Below are positions 57,393-64,000 of a DNA stretch of 64,000 bases, one piece after another. The notes below the pieces were generated by a model. The model had not been told where the DNA came from, made no database searches, and saw nothing but the letters and a program-made list of their open reading frames with translations. The translations under genes were made by a program, and so were the position numbers. The stretch lies in the IMG/VR virus record IMGVR_UViG_3300036790_000317, positions 33,921 through 97,920 of that record, one strand, 5' to 3'. Origin of the DNA: a virus. The stretch's first letter is position 1, and every line of letters starts with the position of its first letter.

Positions 57393-57760
57393 TCCTCTTC
57401 CTCCTCGGCAGGCTCGGTGATACCGATATTACCTGTGTTTCCAGCATGCCGGAGGCTAGCAGCCCGGGACAGCGCAGAAAGAACCTCTTCCCGGGCGGCC
57501 TGAGCCTGCTCGGCTGAGCCGTGCTCCGTCACGAGGATAACGGGGCGCTCGTCATCGAAGTTCCGCGCCCAGACTGGCCTTCCCGTCACGATCCCGGGAA
57601 TGCCCTCTTGTGATTTTGCCCTTTCGGTTACGGGGATTCTGTGCCCGTTCATTAGTGCGTTGGCCGCAGAGATGGCACTAGCCTTGTCAGATGCCTCTGC
57701 CATGAGCAGGGGGACCGGCGCGCCGTCTGCCATGGTGACGTATATCTCGTAAAACGGCAT
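57389..57760 (-). CDS. hypothetical protein
   Basis: 123 residues (MPFYEIYVTMADGAPVPLLM), ferredoxin-like alternation of strands and helices, with an acidic Glu run at the end. First gene of its operon; no ribosome-binding site is visible. Unknown role. Confidence 0.5.
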   Translation of the reverse strand: MPFYEIYVTMADGAPVPLLMAEASDKASAISAANALMNGHRIPVTERAKSQEGIPGIVTGRPVWARNFDDERPVILVTEHGSAEQAQAAREEVLSALSRAASLRHAGNTGNIGITEPAEEEEE

Positions 57761-57901
57761 AGCTTAGCCAGGCCACACCATGACGGCAGTGATCTCTGCA
57801 GGATAGCAGACTATCAGAATATGCATGCGTTCATCGCCGTCCTTTTCATTCGTTCCTGGTGATCAGTTTAGCTGCCTGGTTATGTCTTGTAAAGCAGCAT
57901 G

Positions 57902-58255
57902 TCACAGCCTTGTCCAGGTCATCCTTCCCTTCGCGGCCTCCGGCTTCTTGTGCCACGTGTGCCCCAGGCCGTGGCAGACGGGGCAGTTCCGCTGGTTGGC
58001 GAGTTTTGCCTGGATCCGGCCATGTGCCTGGCCGTGCTTATGAGAGCGCATGTGCTTCGGGATGGCAGCCCACCCCCTGTCCGGGTCCAGCCACTGCGCC
58101 CCCCACCCGGTACACGTCTGGCACTGCTGCTTTCTCAGTGACTTCGGTGACACCCACGCAACCCAGAACAGCCCGTCCCGGCGGAAGATCCTCCACAGCC
58201 AGGCAAGCCCCCACACGGCCATGACAACGAGCAGAAAACCGATAACTGCCAGCAT
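57902..58255 (-). CDS. membrane protein with DnaJ-type zinc motifs
   Basis: 117 residues from the ATG at 58255. One membrane helix at residues 2-22 (LAVIGFLLVVMAVWGLAWLW), then two CxxCxGxG units, CQTCTGWG and CPVCHGLG, as in the DnaJ zinc finger. Suggests a membrane-bound redox or chaperone-like module. Diverges from the prim-pol gene; the 247-base gap between them has no gene and probably holds promoters. Confidence 0.6.
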   Translation of the reverse strand: MLAVIGFLLVVMAVWGLAWLWRIFRRDGLFWVAWVSPKSLRKQQCQTCTGWGAQWLDPDRGWAAIPKHMRSHKHGQAHGRIQAKLANQRNCPVCHGLGHTWHKKPEAAKGRMTWTRL

Positions 58256-58502
58256 GCCTTCATTCTTTCTAGTGGGCTTATCTTGCCTAATCACAGACTA
58301 TCTGAAGGCATCTCACGGGTGTATGGTCACACTACTGCGAGATGCTACGGGCGGCAGCAAGCCCCCTCGACCTGCTGCCGCCCGTCCCCGCCCCGCAGAC
58401 CCATCTCACCCAGCACCAGAAGGAGGCAGATGCGCCACAATTACCAAAATATCACAGAGTATACACCTTGTACACCCCGGAGTACCATCAGGCGGGTGAA
58501 GC

Positions 58503-60488
58503 ATGGCTGATATCACCGCCATTCCCCGGGCGCTGCGCGCCTCCCGCTTCCTCATGCTCCGGCCGGGGACGAAGCGCCCCGCCCAGCCCAACGCAACGCT
58601 GGAGCACGGCGCGCTGTGGGACGCGTCCACGGACACGTTCCTTGCCCGCGGTGACCAGCGAGTCGGCATCTTCATGGCCGGGCGGTACGTCGTCCTCGAC
58701 GCCGACCTCAAGCAGGACTTCGAGGATGACGGGTCCGGCAGCCAGGTCGTCGTCATCACGAGGACGGGCAACGACGACGTAGCCCGGCTCATCGCCGAGG
58801 CCGGGCTTGACGGCCTGCCGGCTACGGTCAAGATCCGCACGCAGGGCGGCGGCACGCACTGGTACTTCGAGCAGAACCCGGAGTGCCGCGTTACCCAGAG
58901 GCGCATCGGGTACCTCGACGTGCGCGCAGCACCCAATGCCTACTGCGCCATCGGGGCGGGCTACCAGCTGCTTGAGGATGCGCCTCAGGTAGCAACCTTG
59001 CCCCTCGAACTCGCCCGGGTCATCATGACTGCCCAGGCTGCTCATGCCGAGGTCAACGGCGAGCCTGAGCAGAACGGGCATGCCACCTCCGCCTACGGTG
59101 ACAAGGACTCGGCGTTCAACAACTGGCTGACCCAGGTCAAGGGCTCGGTCGTCAAGGACGGCTGCACCAACGACGAGGCGAACGCGATCGTGTGGCGGCT
59201 GAACGAGATCAGCCGTGACCCGATTACCCGCGAGAAATTCGATGAGACGGTTGGGCGGGACAAGGGCTGGGTACCCGGGCTCAAACTCTCTACGGACATG
59301 CTGGCATGGGTCGAAGAAGTTGCAAGCCGTACTGATGGCACTGATGAAGACACCTTCTTTGCAGAAAAGATCCGCACTGAACCCAAATACCAGACGATGG
59401 CCATCGACATTGCTTTCCGTCGGTGGGTGACGGACAAGCTCAAGGAAGCAAAGCCTCCGGAAGAAAGCACATGGGACGAGATTGATATCGGCCCACTGCT
59501 CGGAGACGAGGCAGCAAACACCATCTTTCCAGATTGTCTTACCCGGGAAGACGGGCAGCATCTCTGCTACACGGCATCAACTCTCTGGTCGTGGGGCGAG
59601 CCGGGGCATGGCAAGACGATCCTCTGCCTGCTCTGGGCAGCACAAGAAATCCAGCACAATCGGCATGTTATCTGGCTGGACTTCGAACACCAGCTGCAAG
59701 GAACCATCCAGAAACTGCTGACCTTGTTCAACTGCACCAAGAACCAGCTCCGGGAGTTCCTGCATGTCCGGCAGCCAAACGACCAGCTCCTCACGCACGA
59801 CAGGAAGAAGCTGCTCCTTGAGGTGGAGAGGCTAGAGCCTGCTCTTATCGTGATGGATGCTTGTAACGACTTCCTTAATCTCCAGGGTGGCAGGCACAAT
59901 GACGTAGACCCGATCGCAAATCTTGATCAGAAACTACTCCAGCCTTTTAAGCGTCTCGGTGCTGCCTGTGCTGTCATCGACCACGTTGCCAAGAGTGAAG
60001 AAGCCCGTGGCTGGCCGGTCAACTCAGGCCACAAGAAGGCCGCGACAGAGTCAGGCTTCCAGATCCGCCGCGTTGCTCCGTTTACGAGGGACGTGCCAGG
60101 ATATTCCAAGATCATTAGTCAGAAAGACAGGAACGGGACGTTCCCAGACGGCAGCACGATCGGGTATCTCGTTGTCTCGCGAGGCCGGGCATGGCTAGCG
60201 TGTGAGCCTCCGATCAGTGTTATGTCAGCCGGGGCACAGGAAGCGGTTAAAGGCGAGGTCATCAAGTCTCAAGATCAGACAAGCATCGCCCGCCGGCTCC
60301 GGATCCTCCAGCTCATTTCTGACCGGCCAGGCACTCTGACCCGGATCAAGGCAGCAGGCCTGCTGGAGGACAAGAACACAAGTGGCTACAGCGCCAAGTC
60401 GTTCGACCGGACCATCACGGACATGCTCAAGACGGATGTCCCTGAGCTAGTGGAAGGTCTAGACGGTACGCTCAGCCTGGATGTCTGA
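58503..60488 (+). CDS. replicative prim-pol/helicase (AEP primase plus RepA-like ATPase)
   Basis: 661 residues. N-terminal prim-pol (archaeo-eukaryotic primase type): PGTKRP, YVVLDADLK with the metal Asp pair (66-68), GGGTHWYFEQ (115-124). C-terminal RecA-like helicase of the AAA_25/RepA kind: GEPGHGKTILC (Walker A near 365), LIVMDACNDFL (Walker B near 448), then a DHVAKSEEARGW switch region. The last 80 residues look like a winged helix. It would prime and unwind DNA, and the iteron-like repeats directly after it are the likely site of action. Confidence 0.85.
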   Translation: MADITAIPRALRASRFLMLRPGTKRPAQPNATLEHGALWDASTDTFLARGDQRVGIFMAGRYVVLDADLKQDFEDDGSGSQVVVITRTGNDDVARLIAEAGLDGLPATVKIRTQGGGTHWYFEQNPECRVTQRRIGYLDVRAAPNAYCAIGAGYQLLEDAPQVATLPLELARVIMTAQAAHAEVNGEPEQNGHATSAYGDKDSAFNNWLTQVKGSVVKDGCTNDEANAIVWRLNEISRDPITREKFDETVGRDKGWVPGLKLSTDMLAWVEEVASRTDGTDEDTFFAEKIRTEPKYQTMAIDIAFRRWVTDKLKEAKPPEESTWDEIDIGPLLGDEAANTIFPDCLTREDGQHLCYTASTLWSWGEPGHGKTILCLLWAAQEIQHNRHVIWLDFEHQLQGTIQKLLTLFNCTKNQLREFLHVRQPNDQLLTHDRKKLLLEVERLEPALIVMDACNDFLNLQGGRHNDVDPIANLDQKLLQPFKRLGAACAVIDHVAKSEEARGWPVNSGHKKAATESGFQIRRVAPFTRDVPGYSKIISQKDRNGTFPDGSTIGYLVVSRGRAWLACEPPISVMSAGAQEAVKGEVIKSQDQTSIARRLRILQLISDRPGTLTRIKAAGLLEDKNTSGYSAKSFDRTITDMLKTDVPELVEGLDGTLSLDV

Positions 60489-60699
60489 GTTTGTCTGAAG
60501 CGTGTCTGGAAGATCAGACAGACACGTGACTGTCTGGTGTCTGATCTTGAAAATATCAGATCGTCTAAGCTTGTGACATGCTATTATGCCAGACAAGTTA
60601 GTTGTCTGGAACTTGTCTGAAGATCAGACATTGAGGTTCAGACAAATAGCACCCCCTACGGGGGTGCTTGTTGTCTAAAGATCATTTGTCTGATGTCTG
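60482..60699 (+). repeat. TGTCTG/CAGACA iteron-like cluster, probable replication origin
   Basis: Fourteen exact copies of TGTCTG or its complement in 218 bases: TGTCTG at 60482, 60492, 60503, 60531, 60538, 60603, 60614, 60687 and 60694; CAGACA at 60515, 60519, 60590, 60625 and 60639. Several stand as inverted pairs around AGATC. The first copy is in the last codons of the prim-pol gene. Dense short repeats next to a replication initiator are typical of iteron origins or of autoregulatory operators. Confidence 0.65.
60648..60668 (+). terminator. terminator within the repeat cluster
   Basis: AGCACCCCC and GGGGGTGCT form a perfect nine-base-pair stem with loop TAC, followed by TGTTGTCT. It would end the prim-pol transcript. 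Confidence 0.7.
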
Positions 60700-60711
60700 G
60701 GAGGATCTTGA

Positions 60712-60945
60712 GTGGCCGAGGTGAAGTGGCTGTATGACATGTGCAAGGAACCAGCAGCCTGGATCACAGTAGATGTGTCATCTCAATTTCGCAGGCTAGA
60801 CATTCTTGACATCAAATTTCAAGATCGTCAGGAGCAGCAGGTCACGGTCTCTGCCGGGATCACCTCTGCCGAGGTCGATGCGTTCCATGGTGAGCCGGTG
60901 CACATTACGACCCCACTCTTCCCAGGCCCTGATTACTCGCTCTAG
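60712..60945 (+). CDS. small ORF after the repeat cluster (uncertain)
   Basis: 77 residues from a GTG with GGGAGG 7 bases upstream. Only the first 28 residues lie outside the convergent 60796 gene; the remaining two thirds are antisense to it, so one of the two may not be real. The good ribosome-binding site is the only support. Confidence 0.3.
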   Translation: MAEVKWLYDMCKEPAAWITVDVSSQFRRLDILDIKFQDRQEQQVTVSAGITSAEVDAFHGEPVHITTPLFPGPDYSL

Positions 60946-61344
60946 CTTGTCTTCTTTTCCTGGAGGGGTAGCGAGGCAGAGCATGAAGCAAGCTTCCTGC
61001 TTGCCTGACAGTGATCTCAGATTCCTGATGTCATTACCTGCCCACTTTTCGATACCGACTGCGGTGTCATCAGAGTCTGGGTTGCTGTGACCGAGGTACT
61101 TTGCCTTTACCTCAGCAGCGCAGCTTTCGTTACCAAGATCCAGATGACCGGTGTATCTTGCCCCTGATGCACTAGTCTTGGGTACCATAAACTCACCAAC
61201 AAGAGTACGAGAACAGCTCAAAAGTCTTAGCTGCCACGCAAGTTCTGCGTTCGAGGAATTTGAGTTAAAGATATCCGTTGCCAGAATATGCAGCATCAGC
61301 TCGTTTTCACGCAGTGCTGCAAGCATCTTCGTGACAGAATCCAT
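60796..61344 (-). CDS. PD-(D/E)XK endonuclease-like protein
   Basis: 182 residues from the ATG at 61344 with AAGGAG upstream. GHLDLG followed by CAAEVKAKYLG gives the D...ExK signature of the restriction-endonuclease fold, and WAGNDIRNLRSL a Q/N-type helix. No methyltransferase stands directly beside it. A role in degrading host DNA or in recombination is possible. Confidence 0.55.
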   Translation of the reverse strand: MDSVTKMLAALRENELMLHILATDIFNSNSSNAELAWQLRLLSCSRTLVGEFMVPKTSASGARYTGHLDLGNESCAAEVKAKYLGHSNPDSDDTAVGIEKWAGNDIRNLRSLSGKQEACFMLCLATPPGKEDKLERVIRAWEEWGRNVHRLTMERIDLGRGDPGRDRDLLLLTILKFDVKNV

Positions 61345-61375
61345 TTGTAACTCCTTCAGAGCAGAGGTGAACGGC

Positions 61376-61984
61376 ATGGTTAGAGCTGCTAAACCGTTGA
61401 GCAAGATTTACCAGAAAGGCTGGTCATGGCCGCCGGCACCTGAGACGAGGTGCGGGCATGGTTCCGAGGAACGGTACACCCGCGAGATCCGGGCGGCGCT
61501 GCCTGGAATTATCACGCAGACGGGATCGAACGTTATAGAAGCAGGCTGCGGGGACCTGCACTGGCTGCAGGGAGCCGTGCTGCCGGCGGGCACGCGGTAT
61601 GCAGGATACGACGTCTGCGAGTGGGAGACATGGCCGGCGCTGCGGGCAGCGGGCTGGGACCTGCGAGTTACCGAGGACGTGACGACGGAAAACTTGCCAG
61701 CGTGTGATCTCATCATCTGCCGGGCAGTCATGATTCACTGGCCCGATGACATGTGCCTGCGGTTTCTAGAGCTTGCCCGTAGCCGGGCGGCGTGGCTGCT
61801 TGCCACGACCTACGAGAATGCAAGCAACGAGGGCAGGATAGCCAGACCTGGCAAGGATTACTCACGCCTCGACCTGACCACAGCTCCGTTCAGCCTCGGC
61901 ACGCCTGCGGAACTCATCCATGACGGAGACGCGAAAGACCGGTATCTGGGGCTGTGGGATCTGCGTGCCCTGAACACGGTGTGA
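61376..61984 (+). CDS. SAM-dependent methyltransferase
   Basis: 202 residues from the ATG at 61376 with AGAGG upstream. NVIEAGCGDLHWLQG is SAM motif I, YAGYDVCEW motif II, and CDLIICRAVMIHWPDDM the post-motif strand. Class I Rossmann enzyme with no DNA-methylase NPPY motif, so a small-molecule, sugar or protein substrate is more likely than DNA. Confidence 0.78.
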   Translation: MVRAAKPLSKIYQKGWSWPPAPETRCGHGSEERYTREIRAALPGIITQTGSNVIEAGCGDLHWLQGAVLPAGTRYAGYDVCEWETWPALRAAGWDLRVTEDVTTENLPACDLIICRAVMIHWPDDMCLRFLELARSRAAWLLATTYENASNEGRIARPGKDYSRLDLTTAPFSLGTPAELIHDGDAKDRYLGLWDLRALNTV

Positions 61985-62011
61985 CGGGCCGCTGATGAGG
62001 CAGCCTGCAGA

Positions 62012-63271
62012 TTAGTGTAGCTGTGATAGTTGTTCACGCAGCCAGTCGATATCTTCACGAGACAGCTTCGCTTGCTTGATTTCTGCAAGAATATATTCTC
62101 GTGGCTTAGGCTTTAGTCGATCCTGGGCAACCGCGACTACTTTGCCGAGGATCATGCTGTTATCTCTGTGACCAAGTTCTTTGCCGATCTCGGTTTGAGT
62201 AAGGCCTTGCTCGAGGCCTGCGACCGCGGCTTTAGTAAGTTTCTCGTACTCATCTTCACTTGGGACGTTACTGCCGGTTCCGCTCCCTGGTGTGCGGCCG
62301 TGAGCCGGTTCACCTTCGCTGGTTGTTAGGTGCTGGCACGTTTTGGTTGTCAACTTGACAACCAAAATTGCGCATCTTGCAGCGACGGTGTTGTGCGAGA
62401 TACCATCGCCTAGACGTTTAGCAATAGCACTGTGGCTCAGTTCAGGGTACTCGATGAGTGCTGCGTCGATGCGTGCCCACTTGGCTTTGCGTGAGGCACT
62501 GTCGATGCCAAGATCACGAGCTACCTGGTCACGATCGAAGCCGGCATCTTGAAACGCTTTTACGAGATCACGACGCTGCTTACCAGTGAGATGCTTCCGG
62601 GTTAGGGAGTCGAGGATGATCCGGGCCGCACCAATATCGTCTCCTCGGAATGGTTCTCGGTGGGCATTTGCACCAGCACGGCGAGCTGCTTCTTCACGAT
62701 GCCGGCCATCAAGAGTACGTCCTTTGTACGTAATGATAGGAAACTGAGGAAGATATCCTTCCTCGAGCATGTTCCGCTCTAGTTCACAGACGAGTTCCTC
62801 GTCCAGCGGTCCAAGGAACCGCGTAAGGTCACTAATGATCGCTAGCGCCGCGGCATTTTCCATGCCTACCCTTGCGGTGCGAGCATCTTCACCGGGGCTA
62901 TACGAAACTTTCCGGTTTCCTCGCCCAGGGCGGCGGATACGCGGCAGCTTACCGAGGTCAATCCAGATCTTGCCATCACCATCTTGAAGATCCAAAATAT
63001 GCGGAATGAAATATTCAACCAGGGCGTCTGCGCCCGTGTCGCTGAGCTGCCGCTGGGTCATATTATCATCGGGGTGAAGAACTCTGCCGTACCGGTCAGC
63101 GACACCTGAGGGAATGCGATTCCTGATATGATCTTGAAGTTGCCTCAGGGTAACGGCAGTATCACTGCTCGTGCCTCCTAGTTCTCCGATGCCATCGAGG
63201 ATGATGTGACAGACATGGACCTCAGCTTCTGCCCGGACGTCTCGGAGCGTAAGAGGCTGCTGCTTGCTCAT
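62012..63271 (-). CDS. ParB/Srx-fold-like protein
   Basis: 419 residues from the ATG at 63271 with AAGGAA upstream. About residues 165-215 hold CELERNMLEEGYLPQFPI and YKGRTLDGRHREEAARRAG, the ParB N-terminal CTPase/nuclease core. Then come LTGKQRRDLVKAFQDAGFD and a helix-turn-helix (DQVARDLGIDSASR, SHSAIAKRLGDG). It could act in partition, in gene control, or as a regulator of replication. Confidence 0.7.
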   Translation of the reverse strand: MSKQQPLTLRDVRAEAEVHVCHIILDGIGELGGTSSDTAVTLRQLQDHIRNRIPSGVADRYGRVLHPDDNMTQRQLSDTGADALVEYFIPHILDLQDGDGKIWIDLGKLPRIRRPGRGNRKVSYSPGEDARTARVGMENAAALAIISDLTRFLGPLDEELVCELERNMLEEGYLPQFPIITYKGRTLDGRHREEAARRAGANAHREPFRGDDIGAARIILDSLTRKHLTGKQRRDLVKAFQDAGFDRDQVARDLGIDSASRKAKWARIDAALIEYPELSHSAIAKRLGDGISHNTVAARCAILVVKLTTKTCQHLTTSEGEPAHGRTPGSGTGSNVPSEDEYEKLTKAAVAGLEQGLTQTEIGKELGHRDNSMILGKVVAVAQDRLKPKPREYILAEIKQAKLSREDIDWLREQLSQLH

Positions 63272-63296
63272 GATTTTCCTTCCCCCAGACATGTCA

Positions 63297-63339
63297 GACG
63301 GGCAAGGCTGAAAGTATAATTATACCAGCCTTGCCCGTC
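63297..63339. promoter_or_regulatory. 14-base-pair hairpin with TATAAT palindrome in its loop
   Basis: GACGGGCAAGGCTG pairs perfectly with CAGCCTTGCCCGTC. The 15-base loop contains the palindrome GTATAATTATAC, which gives TATAAT on both strands. It lies between the ParB-like gene and the gene downstream of the window edge. Could be a terminator, a promoter, or an operator. Confidence 0.5.
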
Positions 63340-63358
63340 CGAGGTTACTGCGCTGTCG

Positions 63359-64000
63359 TTACCCCATGTCGCTGTAGCCTGTAAGGGCTCTGCTGATATA
63401 CTCGCTTGCGCGCTGGAGAAGGATGTGGGTCTTATCTCTAGTGTCTGGGTTCCGGTCGTTGAGCGTCCCGGCATCAAGCTGGTTGCGGAACCAGCCGACG
63501 TGCATCGCGAGCTGCTGTGTCCATAGCACCGATTTGCCGTGGATGCCGAACTTCCGCTCCTCGATGACCGGCTGGTAGAAGGTTCTTGCCTCTCTGATGA
63601 TGTCCTTCTGCGCGTTTGCGCTGCCTGCCGTCGCGATGTTGTGAACGATGGTACGAACGTTTGCTACCGTGAGCCCGGCGTCTCCTGCTAGCGCTACGAG
63701 GTCAAGGAATACCTCGTTGAGCTGCACCTGCAAGATCAGTGCTTTTACGCTGACCGGCAGGTCACCTAGCACCTCGAGCTTGAGTGCTGCGCACCGATCA
63801 TCGAATTTTTTGGCAGCGATTGCCGTGAGCAGGAAGCTCTTGGTTCGGCCGGTGATCTTGATCAGCTCATCTGCCGTTGGCAGCTGGCCGTTCTGGTTTC
63901 TGATGTAGTCCTGGATTTCGGCGTTAGTCATCCGCTTGCCGAACCGGCAGTTCAGTTCAAGACTGAGCGTCCGTGCGGCTGTAGCGGACTTGATTGAGAC
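63359..64000 (-). CDS. hypothetical protein, 5' end outside window
   Basis: The frame is open from the window edge to 63359; an internal ATG is at 63931. Contains an HTH-like N-terminal segment (TNAEIQDYIRNQNGQLPTAD, ELIKITGRTKSFLLTAI) and long helices after it. It may be a DNA-binding or replication protein. Family not recognised. Confidence 0.55.
   Translation of the reverse strand, partial: VSIKSATAARTLSLELNCRFGKRMTNAEIQDYIRNQNGQLPTADELIKITGRTKSFLLTAIAAKKFDDRCAALKLEVLGDLPVSVKALILQVQLNEVFLDLVALAGDAGLTVANVRTIVHNIATAGSANAQKDIIREARTFYQPVIEERKFGIHGKSVLWTQQLAMHVGWFRNQLDAGTLNDRNPDTRDKTHILLQRASEYISRALTGYSDMG

Noticed and set aside
58488-59561. 357-codon ORF antisense to the prim-pol gene
   Set aside because: Shadow of a gene with clear primase motifs; no start context.
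1-64000. Integrase, attachment site, terminase or lysis cassette
   Set aside because: No tyrosine or serine integrase, terminase or endolysin motifs seen in the frames read; they may lie outside the window.

Overview
The window looks like about 64 kb from the interior of a large tailed actinobacteriophage genome with a siphovirus-type long-tail module. Evidence for the lineage: the gene order ends in a tail tube protein, a -1 frameshifted tail assembly chaperone, a 1079-residue tape measure and minor tail proteins. Two actinobacteria-restricted domain types occur (DUF397-like and DUF1707-like), the base composition is GC-rich, and GTG/TTG starts are common. A Streptomyces-like host is the most likely guess; this is inference. 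No terminase, portal, capsid, lysin or integrase lies in the window, and both ends cut through genes.

Layout. 1-25.1 kb (+ strand): a homing-type endonuclease fragment, surface and tail-fibre proteins mixed with sugar enzymes (C-methyltransferase, epimerase, a two-domain glycosyltransferase), three small zinc-ribbon proteins, head-tail joining proteins and the tail module, closed by a strong terminator. Two minus-strand islands interrupt it: a peptide deformylase, and a short UDP-glucose-dehydrogenase-like gene with a small ORF. 25.1-34.5 kb (- strand): a dense tRNA array with small protein genes, including ribosomal protein bL12, an HU-like protein and a repeat-expanded DUF397 protein. 34.5-58.3 kb (- strand): membrane proteins, a C5 DNA methyltransferase, glycosyltransferases, and a replication, recombination and nucleotide set (SSB, Sak4-like ATPase, Cas4-like nuclease, SNF2 helicase, RuvC-like resolvase, family A polymerase in two ORFs, dCMP deaminase, ThyA-like enzyme, dTMP kinase fused to a UDG-like domain) plus a C2H2 zinc-finger protein. 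58.5-64 kb: a prim-pol/helicase on the + strand, followed by 14 copies of TGTCTG/CAGACA that look like a replication origin, then an endonuclease-like gene, a methyltransferase, a ParB-like protein and a partial gene.

The tRNA array holds 37 complete tRNA genes covering all 20 amino acids, including an initiator-type tRNA-fMet. Together with the peptide deformylase and bL12 this points to a phage that supplies much of its own translation start and decoding apparatus. The most unusual signal is at the downstream end of the array (25.52-25.80 kb). Two tRNA genes there are circularly permuted: the 3' half lies upstream of the 5' half, the halves are joined by a 6-7 nt linker, all seven acceptor pairs form, and both break at the same place in the anticodon stem. 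Other oddities are a tRNA-like element with no D-arm, several tRNAs with C33 or non-canonical T-loops, and a leucine-anticodon tRNA without the long variable arm. All functional calls come from reading motifs by eye; no database search was run.
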